Positions 24,226 to 36,424 are shown, counted from the first letter of the stretch. The stretch: DNA of 64,000 nt from Petunia secreta (GCA_029990175.1 JARKIP010000685.1:1-64000), one strand, 5' to 3'. Program-made: numbers and translations. The notes: a model not told the origin generated them from the letters alone.

Positions 24226-25542
24226 GGCAGCTAGAGTACAATGCTCAGATACTCAATACAATACCAACAACAGGACATAAGATATAATATACAATGTAAA
24301 TCCAAAGCTAAGGTGTAATGAGTACGCCTATCGGCAGCTACACACGTAAGGAACAAGTGGTAGATTATCCACAAGGCAAAGGGCCTCCAAATAAATGGAT
24401 ACAAACACTTACCTTATATTAAAGTGCTACTCAATAACTGCTTTATCCTTTGGATTCACTGCCAAATTAAACGATCCTAGTTACCCAATAAGCAAAAATT
24501 ATATCAAATTCGGCTAAAGGCTTCATTCCCTACATCTTAGGGCAATCCGGTTAGGAACCTGATACCCTATTTGCATACGCAATACGCAGGTCAGGCCTAT
24601 GTACAGGGTTCACGGTCACATAACGAAACCCTAAATAAATTACATTTATAGGTTGCCAATAACTCGCTGAGTATGTATATATAATCAATTTCATTATCGG
24701 GATTCAATTAACCCTTCAACCTATCAATTTAACTTTTTAGAATAATATCTAATATCCCAATTTCTACCGTAAAAATCTATTCAAACACATGTAATAAACT
24801 AAAATAATAAGTTAATATCATTACCTTGATATTTCAGGGTGAAAATTCTATTTTTTCCCGCTCCTTTCCCTTTCCTTTTTCTATTTTCTAGCATTTTTTT
24901 TTAATTGTCTCTATCACTTTCTCATTTCTGTTCTTGTTTCTGTTTCAAGAGATTTGTTGAAATGCAGCACTAAGGGATATAATCCCTTTAACCACCGGCA
25001 TACTCATTTCCTTTTTCTTTTTCTTTTGACTTTTCTTTTTTCTTTTATTTTCGTGATGAAAATTAAAATAGAACCCTACGAAACTCGAAATAATTCAAAA
25101 TTTTTGTATACATGTTGTACAACATATATATAACATACTCATAAAGACGGATCTCAAATCGGACTCCCGAAACTTAAGATGCGAATTAAAACAGAAAAGA
25201 TCAAATTCTTTAACTTTCGGCATTTTAGTGGAAACTATCCGAACGACCTCGAAATTTACTTCCGAAAATTCATACAGGTCAAAAATAATTATACAAACCT
25301 AATGGCGCTTTAAAATTTTGAATCGGAGCTCATTCGCCAAAATCGAGCTCGAAAACCTCTTTTAAAGATTTTCCGACAATAAAAACTGAAACAAATGAAA
25401 CCTTCATCCGATACCTACCAAACGAAGTCCGATTAAGCTCAAATTTTACAAACAGGTCCTAATGGACCTTACAAAAATTTTAAAATTATTGGCATGCCAA
25501 TCAGAGTGCTAACTCCCGAAACGACTACCTAAGGTAGTTTCA

Positions 25543-26092
25543 AGTTACCCCGTCTTAACGAGTTGAACACCGAGAGGGGGATACCCCACTTGGACACAAT
25601 ATCGATTGAGCTTAGTGCAACACCTCTTTACACCGAGAGGGAGATTTCCTACTTGGACACAATAGTGATTGAGCTAAATCCATCACCTCTTTACACCAAA
25701 AAACGCAAAAGGTGTTAGGCTTGGTAGTCACTGAGAGGGGCTATCGGGGTAAAATAGCTCGGTCATAGCACGCTCGCCTAAGCTTAATTGATCAGGTCTC
25801 TTTACATGAAATTAGTTAATATTCGGTCATTTGCATTCCCTATGCTCTACAACCTTGCATCCTTGTTTGAGTAGCCATTAATCATATTTACTCACTTTCC
25901 TAGTTTAGAGATTAGTTATTAGCATACTTCTCTAGTTATAACCCTCGTTTGGCTTAGTCAATAGGTTTAGTTCCTCCCTTTTCTTAGTCGCATCACGTTG
26001 TTCCCTGTGGATTCGACCCCGACTCATAGTTAGGTAATTATACTGTGACGACTGTGTCACTACTCTTTTTAAATTGTTTTACGCATTCGTTA
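25543..26092 (+). repeat. 3' LTR of element E, right part
   Basis: It continues the LTR interrupted at 17844 and matches the 5' LTR from the GTTACCCC region to its end (GTGTCACTACTCTTT). It ends CGTTA, where the 5' copy has CGTCA. One small local duplication (about 25560-25690, two CACCGAGAGGG blocks) is not in the 5' copy. Together with the left part and minus one duplication, the LTR is 1366 bp. Confidence 0.8.
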
Positions 26093-26097
26093 ATGTT

Positions 26098-26691
26098 CTT
26101 CAGGTTCAGTTGTTCCATCATATTTAAGGTTTTTCGGCAGGCGGAACTGCTTAGGTATTGGGACCGGTGCATCGCTCGCTTTGTATGCGTGTTTGAAGAA
26201 CTTCTTCTTGTCCAGGGCAGTCATCTGAGGTAGTGCACCGGACACGTTGCCTATCCATTCATGGATCACCTTCAACTCTTTGAGTATTTATTTAATGATA
26301 GGAGACTCGGTGGGCGCTAGATTATTGCCTGCCGTTAAACTTCTTAGGGCGGTCTCTAAATCGATCCTTCATTTTGCCACGGTGACCAACTTTTGAGCCG
26401 TCTGTTGCTCTTGAGCCTTGCGAAACTTGTCAAAAGCTTTCTCAAACTTATCGTTGGACCTAACAGGGCTTCCATGTCGTGACTTGCTATGGTGACTTTA
26501 CTCTGCAACGTGGATTGGTTCCTTGGATGTATCCTTTTCTTGACTGGCGGGATCGCTGAGATCTTTCAACGCGTCATCAACTGCATGAGTTGTGTTTTGT
26601 GGGAGACTATTGTTGTCGTTTGACATGGTCCCGTGCTCCTTCGTAAAAGTTGAAAGCTTCATAGGCCCTACGGTAGGTGCCAAATTATTTA
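26098..26691 (-). pseudogene. N-terminal gag of degraded element H
   Basis: On the minus strand, from the LTR inwards, there is a decayed primer-binding-like stretch (TTGGCACCTACCGTAGGGCC on the minus strand, about 26668-26687). It is followed by a start-proximal frame near 26500-26680 and a second open piece at 26090-26275 with the gag landmark LPKNLKYDGTTEPEE. That motif precedes the gag core in Tat-type elements; the core itself resumes at 10519 on the other side of element E. Stops and frameshifts make it a pseudogene. Confidence 0.65.
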
Positions 26692-27415
26692 TGTCAGAAT
26701 TTTGACGAATAGGTTAAACATATAGATCTTATGTCTATAGGTAGTGGGCCTAAGTATATAACACGACGGATGGATGCCTTTCAGCCCTGGGGCCATGCCC
26801 AATGAGCGGCCGTGGCTATGGGCATGCGTATATCCTTAACGCTCGATAACTTGTAGAGTAAGATTAGTCGCTACCAGCTGGACTCGTATCTCTGTAATTG
26901 TATGTGGTGTATTTTTACCCACACAGATAGCACAATCATGGTGGAAAAAAGATCTGCTGGTGGGTGAAAGCTTTTGAAAGATTAAGATGGAGGTTTTCAG
27001 ATGGGTTTGTGCAGTCCAACTATATCATAAATAACAAGGGATGTCATGTAACAAACCCAAACTTGAAGGGAGGTGTTTAAAATTATTCTTATTTCAGTCG
27101 AATCTGGCTCTCGGTATTATGTAAAAATATATTCTCTTCACTAATTCTAAGCGTGGGTACAAAATAATATATACACAAGAACCTCTTGGAGAGCAAGTCT
27201 CCTAATGCTACAAGAGTACAATTCTTATTTGTACATGGAATCCTAAGACAACGTCTAGCCTTTACAATTCTTTTCTTTTACATTTGTTTATCACGTATTG
27301 TAAAAATACAACAAATAACCCTAGGCATTGAGGGGAATTACACTATCAGTCACAACGGTGGTTGAGGTCTCGTACATCTTTTGGGTCTAGTGCTATATGC
27401 TACGGATGACCGTCA
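26692..27415 (-). repeat. Putative 5' LTR of element H
   Basis: Bounded inside by TGTCAGAATTTT next to the primer-binding-like stretch and outside by GATGACCGTCA, giving TG...CA ends and about 724 bp. The 3' LTR is not in the window, so the outer border rests only on the TG/CA rule. Confidence 0.45.
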
Positions 27416-29451
27416 GAATTTATTAATTTTTATTATCTCATAATTCCGCAATAGAAAATCATGAAAATTAATAGAAAATAAAGTTTCGTAGGTAGCGATA
27501 ACTTGTAGAATTCTTGTGTGCGATGACGTTAAAATATAAGCCTTTTAAAGCTTAGATTTTCTCTATTTAGGCAGCATCTATTGTTCATCTCTTTTTCCAA
27601 AACTGCACAATAAAATTAATCCTTTCCTTCCTATAATCAATAACTGCCATTTATTGTTTTCCTATTGTAACTTAATCATAAAATTTTCCAGTCATATTTG
27701 ATAGCCATAAAAGGCAAACTACATCTTTTGACCTCTTTTTCCAAGATATCTCAATTAAAATTGCTATATTTCCTCCTATAATAAGTTCTCGTCATTTCGT
27801 TGTTCCTCAATTGGTACGTACAATTAAATGCTACCTGTATTATTATATTTCCTCCAATAATACGTTTGAATTTTTCAAACCACTCCTTACTTTGGCTCTA
27901 CATTTAAGAAGTTTTCCTAAGTAGCTAGGAATTAAGAAGAACAAAGATAGAAAGTAATGGGTGCAGTGCAAGTTTCGCTCATACATGTTTTGCATGGTCA
28001 CGTGTTACCATTTTATATTTCTTGCAGAAGTATATTATTGTAAAAGTTTCCAGCTTAAATCAACCCAGAAAGAAAAAAAAAAAAAAACTTCAATTCGTTT
28101 TTTCGTATTTTTTAATCATGGGGCTCCCATGCATGTTAGTACAAGCTATAACATGCTTGTTTAACATTTATATTTTTAGTTTTTTCTGTTTATATAGTCC
28201 TGTTCTTATAGTATATGTTTAAACTACAGAGCATCTTCAGGTTAAGTTGGGTCTGTACCACCGTTAGTTGAAATAGCACCAAAGCCTAATTAATATGAAA
28301 TCATGTCATTTCTTTTCAGTAAAACAAGCTGCTGATATTTATCAATCTACTTGGAAAGTTATAAGATGCAGTGAAAAATATTTCATTATGTATATTTCAT
28401 CACAAAGCCTTTTACCCATGGAGGTAAGAGGAAGAGGCCGAGATGGATAGAAGTGTAGCCATAAATAACCCTAAGACATCCCATGTGCTTATCAGAGACT
28501 TTAAAGGTTATAGGAGTATTTCCTTCCTGTCTTACTTCATTGCCTTGAAAGGCAATATGTATCTTTCTGGCCAGCATCGTTCTTCATATCTCTTTTTCCA
28601 AGATAAAACAATCAAAATTGCTAGGGTATTTTTCTTCCCATAATTAGTTTATGTTATGTCATTATTGTTGTTACATATATTATGCTCTCTGGTCTTATTT
28701 TATAGATATATAAAGTAATGTATTCTCCATCACTTCAATAAATACGGTTCATTATGTGCCTGAAAAAGTCCACGTTGTGTTATTTTTGTTGCTTCTTAAG
28801 TAGAACATGTTACTGATTTCAATTTTTCCCTTGGCTCAACGCACAAGAAGTTTCTCTAAGTAGAATGGAAGTTTATTTCCTTTGGTTCTATGTACCCTCA
28901 AAGTGTGGTGGCATTCATATTCTTCTATTCTTTTCTTTTTTGTGTTGAGGATGTTTAAGGAGTAGATTTAATATACTTTTTGTTTCATTTCTTCTAAATC
29001 AGTCACACGAAGATATCTTTAAATAAAGCCTTTGTTTTTTCTTTGCTAACTGGTTCACAAAAATGTACTTACATGTTATGAAACACTAATCGCTAAATGT
29101 GTCAACATCTATAATTCTTTTTACTTACTTAACTTGATGAATGGGGGATCATGTATAGTTGTATTCCCCGATCCCTTGATGTTAGTATTGTGATAGACAG
29201 TAATCTGTATCAAACTTTCAATGTGTTCATATGAATGGGTATTACAAATTTAAAGCTACTACATAATGTATGAAAAATATTAGAATAACATAGTCAACAA
29301 AACTTTGAGAAGTGAAAACAAACTTTTGTTAAAAAATATTATTCGTATACTAATTGGACAAACCTCATCAAGCTGATATAACAAAGTTAATTATAAGCAT
29401 ATTTGAAGATTTTTCATAACCAATTCTTGGGAAATTTCAGCATTTATTATA
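27416..29451. other. AT-rich DNA without a supportable gene
   Basis: About 2 kb between the H LTR and the MULE. It contains poly-A near 28065-28090 and three diverged copies of a CTCTTTTTCCAAGAT...AAAATTGCTA block near 27590, 27730 and 28590. Short frames on both strands show no recognisable motif. I see no promoter, RNA gene or terminal repeats that would define a further element. Confidence 0.5.
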
Positions 29452-29570
29452 GGGCGGAATAGCCTAGTTGCCACTCCAACTTATCCAAGATTGCCAATCC
29501 GACATCCGAACTTATGAACTTACCATTTTAGCACCCCAGCTCATTCCTTTGCTGACTTTTAAACAACTCC
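29452..29570 (+). repeat. Putative left terminal inverted repeat of the MULE
   Basis: It starts GGGCGGAATAGCCTAGTTG and continues CCACTCCAACTTATCC. A G-run followed by AATAGCCTAGTTG-like sequence is typical of some plant MULE ends. It is preceded by AT-rich TTTATTATA (29443-29451), a plausible 9-bp target duplication. The right partner is outside the window, so neither its length nor the duplication can be confirmed. Confidence 0.45.
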
Positions 29571-29832
29571 ATGCTTAGGTGGAGTTAGTTGGTCCTAGTT
29601 GGCATCTGTGCGTGTGAAGCACGACTATTTGGGGCGTGGAAACCCTTTACTTCACTTCCAAGGGTAACAAAGGCCCTTATTTAATGTTCTCTTTCTTCCT
29701 TTCTTCCTATCAACAACAATAACAACCACAAAACTCCATTAAATCCCCAAAACTCCATCATTCAAGCTTTTAAATTCGTCTTCAGCTCAAATTTTTTGCA
29801 CTAATTATCATCTTCTACAGCCAAACATCAAG

Positions 29833-29972
29833 ATGGAAACAACTGCACTTTGTCGTTGTGGTGTTCCTGCTGTGATTCGAACATCAATGACACCATCAAA
29901 TTCAGGAAAAAGGTTTTTGGTTGTCCAAATTATGGCTATCGAAATGCTTGTAAATTTTTCTATTGGCTAGAC
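29833..29972 (+). pseudogene. GRF-type zinc-finger protein, 5' part (interrupted)
   Basis: The ATG at 29833 opens METTALCRCGVPAVIRTSMT. The GRF zinc finger continues as GKRF, then GCPNYG, then ACKFFYWLD. The second half reads in another frame because one base is missing in the T-run near 29914-29918. The motif set (CxCG, RTS, FGCPNY, C-FFYWLD) is that of the GRF zinc finger, a nucleic-acid-binding module. The coding sequence is cut at 29972 by the copia element and continues at 39720 (DPPLPDHYKQ), in frame with the second half. GRF-finger proteins of this short plant type usually end with a coiled coil and a membrane segment, as here. Confidence 0.75.
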
Positions 29973-30779
29973 TGTTAGCTTGGATAAGTTTGGAGTTTTG
30001 ACTGATGACTGAGGAACAGATTCAAAGGACCTGTTCCTTTGAATCACTGCTGCAGAATAGATAATTCATGCAAAATCGTTTAAGTTGAGATATTAGTAAT
30101 TATCCTAAACCTAATGTTTATCTTGATAATTATGCAGGTCTAAACAGATACGAAAAGATTGCATACATACAAGGATAAGGATAGAAGATCAGAATTCTAA
30201 AGAGTTGAATCCAATTAGGACTCAAACTAAGGGGAGCTCTGGAGTTCTAATTTATCAAGACTTCTTGGCTGCTGGAGCTATAAAACGTGGAGCATATCAG
30301 CCATAGAAGGGTGCACAAGTACAGAGAGCATCGAGCAAAAGCTTAAAAGAGTCATTAGCTTATTTGTGTAATCAGTTAGCTACAGTAGAACTAAGTTAGA
30401 ACCTGTTCCTTAGATTGAATCTTGTAAAAGTTCAAGTCTTAGTTCAACTGTAGTAAGCAATAATCGAGTTGTAAACTTTCTGGTTCAAGTCGTGGACTTG
30501 ACACAACTTCACTGATCGTGAGAAAGATCACTAAAGGATTAGAGTTAGTCCTAGGTTAGTAAGAGTGAGTCTTGTAACCAAGTGGATCTTTTTACATAGT
30601 GAAGATCCTACTTGAGAAGTAGGTCGTGGTTTTTTGATCCCGAGTCAAGGGGTTTTTGTACACTAATATCTGGTGTTCAATTACTTACAGTTTTAATTCT
30701 GCATATAGTTTAGTAAAGGAACACATTTTAAGGAACTGGTCCTTAAAACAGCAAAGTGGTGTAATCGTAGGAAATAAAA
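29973..30779 (+). repeat. 5' LTR of the copia element
   Basis: It starts TGTTAGCTTGGATAAG and ends GGAAATAAAA, where the 3' copy keeps the canonical ACA end. By eye about 20 substitutions and one 5-bp indel separate the two LTRs. It contains three copies of the palindromic motif described under findings (30025-30039, 30398-30410, 30731-30743). Confidence 0.9.
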
Positions 30780-30781
30780 AT

Positions 30782-30793
30782 TGGTATCAGAGC
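30782..30793 (+). promoter_or_regulatory. Primer-binding site of the copia element
   Basis: TGGTATCAGAGC, the standard initiator-Met tRNA complement, two bases after the LTR. Confidence 0.9.
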
Positions 30794-30864
30794 GGGTTAT
30801 CCTTGAAAAGGCTAACACCTAGGATTAGATCAGTACATCATGAGAGAGCAGTGAGGGTTAGTCA

Positions 30865-32721
30865 ATGGTTAGAGCTCCTTATTTCAATGGGAAATACTAT
30901 TCATGGTGGAAAGAGAGGATGCGTGATCACCTTCAAGCAGAAGACTATGAATTGTGGGATATAGTAACTGAAGGTCCCATGATCCCAATGAAGAAGGATG
31001 CTGAGGGAAACGATGTTCCCAAAACCAAGAAGGAATGCAATGTTGAAGACATAAAGCAATGGGAAAAGAATGCAAAAGCTAGGAAGTGGCTTGTTGGTGG
31101 ACTTAGTCCTGACGAATGCACTAGAATCAGAGGGTATGCCACTGCAAAGGAGATTTGGGATGCTCTACAAGTTGCACACGAAGGAACAAGTCAGGTAAAA
31201 AGGTCGAGAGGTACACTTCTTTATGCTGAATATGAAAGTTTTAAAATGAAAGAAGAAGAGTCAATCTCTGAAATGTATACTAGATTTAATGCCATTGCTT
31301 CTGAACTGATCTCTTTGGGAAGAGTTTTAACTGTGGAAGATAGAGTAGAAAAGATTCTAACTAGGGTTCTTCCAGATTCTTGGGAGATCAAAGCTTGTGC
31401 TATCATAGAAACCAAAGATTTAACCACTCTATCCTTAGATGAACTGATAGGCAATTTAAAGACTTATGAACTAAGGAAGAAGGTTAAAAACATAAGAGTT
31501 CCAGTTAAAACTGAGCCTAACCTAGCCTTGACTGCTGCTGATAAGATCATTGATGATAAGGACCTGGTCCTTATTGCTAAAAGTGTTCAGAAATATTTGA
31601 TTAAGAAAAAGGCTATTAGTGGACAGGGTAGGTCTACTAACATGAAACAGGCTGGAGAATGCCACAAATGTGGAAGCTCGGAGCACTACATCAGCAAATG
31701 TCCAATTATGGAAGGAGAATGGAGGAAGAGATTCATTGAAGAAAAGAAGAAGGCTAGGGAACAGGTCCATAAGAAAAGTGGAAATCCCAAAGCAGTGGTT
31801 GCAGGATGGCAAGACAGTGAAGATGAAATAACTGATGATGATCTGGATGAGGATCTTGCTCTAATGGCTCTTGGAGATTCAGAAAATGAAGAAGATGCTG
31901 AGGTATTTGTTTCTAAACTCAGGGATGATGTAAAAAGCATGTCTAGAGAAAAATTGGTTAAAGTATTCCATATTGTGCTAAATGAATTTAAATCTCTAAG
32001 GGATAGCAATCATCAACTGCATGATAAAATTGAGTGTTTAGAAGCAGAATGCAAAGAGGAAATAATTAAAAATGATTTTCTGGAAAGGAAGATTAGCATG
32101 CTTGAGGAACAGGTCCTCACACTTGAATCAACTGCTCAGGAATTAGAAAATATTAAAACAGTTGAAAAAGGTAAAGGTATTGCTAATTCTCATCAGATCA
32201 TTGCTGAAGAGAAACTGGAAGTCACAGTTGATGAACTGTGTAAAAAGGATGAGAAGATAAGATCTTTAGAAGAAGACTTGGTTAAAACAAAAATGGAACT
32301 GAGAAAAACTGTAGAATGGAACAAGTCTTCTGAAGCAGTAGAATGGTTACAGGAAAATCATAGTAGTAACAAGAAAGGTATTGGATTCTTGAAAACACAG
32401 AGTTCATCCAAATGGGATCCAAAGAGTATGTACTTATCATTTCCTGAAAATTGGCTATGTACTCATTGTGGGAACACTGGTCATCGGAAAGAAAATTGTC
32501 AATCTTTAAAAAAGGCTGCCCAGAGGAACAGGTCCTATAAACCTGTTCAAAATTCTGTGAAACAGAAGAATAGGTCCTATAAACCTGTTCAACATTCTGT
32601 AAAAAAGGAAACTGTTCACACAAAGAAACCATTACCATTCTGGGCTAGGAGAGATCTGATTCATCCTTTTTCTAAAGGAAAGGAACCCAAACTAGTTTGG
32701 GTTCTTAAAATTAACCCCTAG
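30865..32721 (+). CDS. gag: Sirevirus gag (618 codons)
   Basis: Capsid and nucleocapsid protein that packages the element RNA in cytoplasmic particles. The N-terminus APYFNGKYYSWWKERMRDHL (residues 3-22) is the copia gag start motif. Residues about 60-200 match the UBN2-type copia gag core (KARKWLVGGL, IWDAL, TRFNAIASELISLG). A zinc knuckle CHKCGSSEHYISKCP lies near residue 265. An acidic patch and a long coiled-coil stretch cover about 330-500, and a second knuckle CTHCGNTGHRKENC is near 531. The start was chosen as the first ATG before the conserved motif, 70 bases after the primer-binding site. The frame ends at TAG 32719-32721; the protease follows in the +1 frame. It is intact over its length. 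The palindromic motif occurs at least five times within it. Confidence 0.9.
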   Translation: MVRAPYFNGKYYSWWKERMRDHLQAEDYELWDIVTEGPMIPMKKDAEGNDVPKTKKECNVEDIKQWEKNAKARKWLVGGLSPDECTRIRGYATAKEIWDALQVAHEGTSQVKRSRGTLLYAEYESFKMKEEESISEMYTRFNAIASELISLGRVLTVEDRVEKILTRVLPDSWEIKACAIIETKDLTTLSLDELIGNLKTYELRKKVKNIRVPVKTEPNLALTAADKIIDDKDLVLIAKSVQKYLIKKKAISGQGRSTNMKQAGECHKCGSSEHYISKCPIMEGEWRKRFIEEKKKAREQVHKKSGNPKAVVAGWQDSEDEITDDDLDEDLALMALGDSENEEDAEVFVSKLRDDVKSMSREKLVKVFHIVLNEFKSLRDSNHQLHDKIECLEAECKEEIIKNDFLERKISMLEEQVLTLESTAQELENIKTVEKGKGIANSHQIIAEEKLEVTVDELCKKDEKIRSLEEDLVKTKMELRKTVEWNKSSEAVEWLQENHSSNKKGIGFLKTQSSSKWDPKSMYLSFPENWLCTHCGNTGHRKENCQSLKKAAQRNRSYKPVQNSVKQKNRSYKPVQHSVKKETVHTKKPLPFWARRDLIHPFSKGKEPKLVWVLKINP

Positions 32722-32739
32722 TTTTCTTTTGCAGGCTAG

Positions 32740-34437
32740 AGTGAAGGAGGTAAATCACAAATGGTACATGGACAGTGGTTGCTCAAGGCATATGACAGGA
32801 CAAAAGGAACTGTTCCTTTCACTCTCAGCCTTCCAAGGAGGAAGTGTTTCCTTCGGTAATGGTAACAAAAGGGGAAATCATTGGAATTGGAAAGGTAGGT
32901 AGGTCTGATTCACACTGTACAGATAATGTGTTTCTAGTAGATGGGCTGAAGCATTGCTTATTGAGCATATCTCAATTGTGTGACAAAGGTAATAATGTTA
33001 ATTTCTCATCTACTGGATGCACTGTGACTAACCAAACTTCTGGAGAGATTATTTTGTAGGGAAATAGGCATGGAAACATCTACAAAGTAGACTTGCTGAC
33101 ATTATCTGATGGAAGCTTGAGTTGCTTAAGTGTGGTGCAAAATGATCCCCTCCTATGGCACAAAAGACTAGGACATGCTAGTCTTTCACAATTGAACAAA
33201 CCTGTGTCCAAGGACTTGGTGATAGGTCTTCCTAACATCAAGTTTAATGATGAAAAAGTATGTGAAGCATGTGCCGGGGGAAGCAGGTAAAATCCTCCTT
33301 CAAACCGAAGAAACAGGTAAGTACCACTAAACCTTTGGAACTGGTCCATATGGATTTATGTGGTCCAATGAGAACAATGAGTCGAGCAGGTAAGAAGTAT
33401 GTTATGGTATTGGTGGATGATTACTCCAGATTTACATGGACTATATTTCTTGCATCTAAAGAAGAAGCATTTAATGCATTTTCAATGTTTGCTAAGAAAG
33501 CTCAAAGAACTCTAGATAATCATATTGTTGCCATTAGGTCAGATCATGGAACTGAATTTGAAAATCATATGTTTTCAGTTTCTGTAATGAAAATGGCATT
33601 AATCATAATTTTTCTTCACCTAGAACTCCACAACAAAATGGTGTAGTGGAAAGGAAAAATAGGACTCTAGAAGAAATGGCAAGGACTATATTAATATCTG
33701 GAAATCTTCCACAGAACTTTTGGGCTGAGGCTATTAATACTGCATGCTACATAATAAATAGATGTATGACAAGGCCTTTAATAGAAAAGACTCCATATGA
33801 ATTGCTTAAAGGAAGAAAACCAAATATTTCTCATCTTAGGGCTTTTGGTTGCAAATGTTTTATACACAACAATGGGAAAGATGCCTTAGGAAAATTTGAT
33901 CCTAGAAGTGATGAGGGAATATTTGTTGGTTATTCTTTAAATAGTAAATCTTATAGGGTGTTTAACAAGAAAACATCGAAAATTGAAGAAAGCATGCATG
34001 TTAAATTTGATGAAACTGACAGTCTCACTCAAGAACAGGTACAGGAGGATGAAAAAATTGGAATGCTGAAAGAGTTTGAACTTAATCCACAAATACAGAT
34101 TCTGGATATGAGAAGTGAACTGCAAGGAACTGTTCCTCAGGACAGAACTGAAAAGAGTGGCACAGAAACAGGAGGAACACATGTTGGTTCCACCTCACAA
34201 ACTGGTAGTGCTACTCTATCAGGAACTGTTCCACAGCAGAGGACTTCTGACAATGGATTGGCACCCAAGCCTTACAAGTATCAAGGGTCACATCCTGTGG
34301 ATCAAATAATCTTAGATAAGACTGCAGGGGTTCAAACTAGATCAGCAGTCAAGAATCACAATCTGTGTGCCTTTAGTGCTTTCTTATCTCTTGTTGAACC
34401 TAAAAATGTGAAAGAAGCACTGAAGGATGCAGATTAG
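32740..34437 (+). pseudogene. pol: Sirevirus pol, protease and integrase part, with several breaks
   Basis: The protease active site WYMDSGCSRHMTG is at 32762. The frame shifts near 32868 in an A/G run, and a TAG lies at 33057-33059. Integrase follows: a zinc-binding HKRLGH...CEAC (about 33160-33280), a shift near 33285 in a G-run, first Asp in VHMDLCGPM (about 33345), second Asp in IRSDHGTEFE (about 33533), a shift near 33580, and the Glu in QQNGVVERKNRT (about 33632-33667). The integrase C-terminus is open to 34437. At least three frameshifts and two stops remove function. The domain order protease-integrase-RT defines Ty1/copia. Confidence 0.85.
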
Positions 34438-34458
34438 ATTAATGCTATGTAGGAGGAA

Positions 34459-35922
34459 TTGAATCAATTCCAAAGGAGTCAAGTTTGGCATCTGGAACCC
34501 AAGCCAAGGAACAGGTCCATAATTGGAACAAAATGGGTTTTCAAAAACAAACTTGATGAGGATGGCATGGTAACAAGAAATAAGGCCAGGCTAGTCGTTC
34601 AGGGATATAGTCAAGAGGAGGGCATCGACTATGATGAGACTTTTGCTCCAATTGCAAGATTGGAAGCAATAAGACTTCTTATAGCCTTTGCTACATACAT
34701 GGAATTTACTCTACATCAAATGGATGTTAAGAGTGCATTTCTGAATGCTTACTTGAAAGAAGAAGTGTATGTCAAGCAACCTCCAGGTTTTGAAAGTGAA
34801 CAGTTCCCTGAACATATGTACAAGTTGGACAAGGCCTTGTATGGGCTCAAGCAGGCACCAAGAGCATGGTATGAAAGACTATCAAAATTCCTACTCCAGC
34901 ATGGATACAAGAGAGGTAAAATTGATTGTACATTATTTTTAAAAGAAAAAGGTAAGCATCTCTTAATTGTTCAAATTTATGTAGATGATATAATCTTTGG
35001 TGCTACTTGTGAAGATTTAAGTAAGGAATTTGCAAACTTGATGGGGAGTGAATTTGAGATGAGCATGATGGGTGAACTTAATTTCTTTTTGGGTTTACAA
35101 ATTAAGCAAACCTCAAATGGAACTATGATCCATCAACAAAAGTATGTTAAGGAATTACTTAAAAGATTTGATATGGATAATGCTAAGGAAATTGACACAC
35201 CTATTGCCACTGCCACAAAATTGGATCTTGATGAACATGGAATATCAGTTGATCAAAAATTGTATAGGGGTATGATAGGTTCTCTACTTTATCTAACGGC
35301 TAGTAGACCTGATATTACGTTCAGTGTTGGTTTGTGTGCTAGGTTTCAATCAGATCCTAAGGAATCTCATTTGAAAGCTGTTAAAAGAATATTGAGGTAT
35401 CTGAAAAGAACAAGTCCCTTGGGACTTTGGTATCCAAAAGGTGGTAGTTTTAATCTTGTTGGATATACTGATGCTGACTATGCAGGTTTCCTTGTTGATA
35501 GAAAAAGTACCTCAGGTATGACACATTTTCTTGGTGAGTGTTTGGTTTCTTGGGGAACCAAGAAACAAAATTCAGTGGCACTTTCCACTGCTGAGGCTGA
35601 ATATGCGGCAGCTGCTTCATGTTGTTCACAGTTGTTATGGATCAAACAACAATTACAGGATTTTGGTGTTGATGTAGGAACTGTTCCTATCTATTGTGAT
35701 AACACTAGTGCTATTAATATGACAAAGAATCCAGTGCATCACAAGAGGACTAAACACATTGACATAAGACATCATTTCCTAAGAGACAATTATGAAAAAG
35801 GGTTGATCACCATAGCATTTTGTCCCACTGAAAAGCAAATTGCTGACATTTTTACAAAAGCTCTAGGTAGAGATGATTTTGAAAGAAATAGATTGGAATT
35901 AGGGATGATTAAATTCACATAA
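34459..35922 (+). pseudogene. pol: Sirevirus pol, reverse transcriptase and RNase H part
   Basis: An open frame of 487 codons with a complete copia RT: WVFKNKLDEDG, the first catalytic Asp in QMDVKSAFLNAYL, and YVDDI at about 34978-34992. RNase H follows, with GYTDADYAG, AEAEY and IYCDNTSAINMTKNPVHHKRTKHID. Both enzyme parts look catalytically complete. It is cut off from the upstream half by two TAGs at 34435 and 34450, where relatives read a Trp and a Gln codon (both explicable by single transitions), so the methionine at 34459 is only the first one after a break. It ends with TAA at 35920. Confidence 0.85.
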
Positions 35923-36416
35923 AATCATCAATGCTTTACTTCATAATTGGCTAGAAAATTGCACTTAAAATGAATTTTATTCAAGTCATTATGAATGATT
36001 CAGTCCAGCTTAATACTTAAATGTATACTCTTATGCCATATATCTTATTTAGAGTTGCTAAAATTGAATGATGTTACCCTTATGCTCTTAGAATTTCAGA
36101 TGATCAAAATGTTGCAAATTGGAAGGACACTGAATTTTTGTGTTAAACTCAGGTATGTACTCGTTATTATTCAGTTAATTTAGAAGTATAAAGGCTATAG
36201 GTAACTTGTGATTAGGATAAATCCCACTAAGTTTCCTAACCATATCCAAATTGCAAAAGAGTCCCATCCGAGGAACAGTTCCCACTCTGAAAAGGTAACC
36301 TGGCAGCCCAATGGCTCTATTTCTCCAGGAGACTCCCAAGAGTTCATAACCGTTGCATGTTGTGCTGAGGTAAGTGTGATCGATTCCTTTCTCTAATTCT
36401 ACTACCTAATTCACAC

Positions 36417-36424
36417 TATAAATA
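36417..36424 (+). promoter_or_regulatory. Candidate TATA box upstream of copia ORF3
   Basis: TATAAATA in the 600-base gap between pol and ORF3, about 100 bases before the ORF3 ATG and followed by a pyrimidine-rich stretch. A splice-donor-like GAGGTAAGT is at 36367-36375. This is sequence resemblance only. Confidence 0.35.

Larger units (their letters stand above)
22773..25542 (-). repeat. 5' LTR of element F (minus orientation)
   Basis: It runs from TGACACGACCTGAA to GGTAGTTTCA, 2770 bp, and is the fuller of the two F LTRs. It contains two tandem arrays, listed separately. The outer end abuts AGTTA, the right target duplication of F at 25543-25547. Confidence 0.85.
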
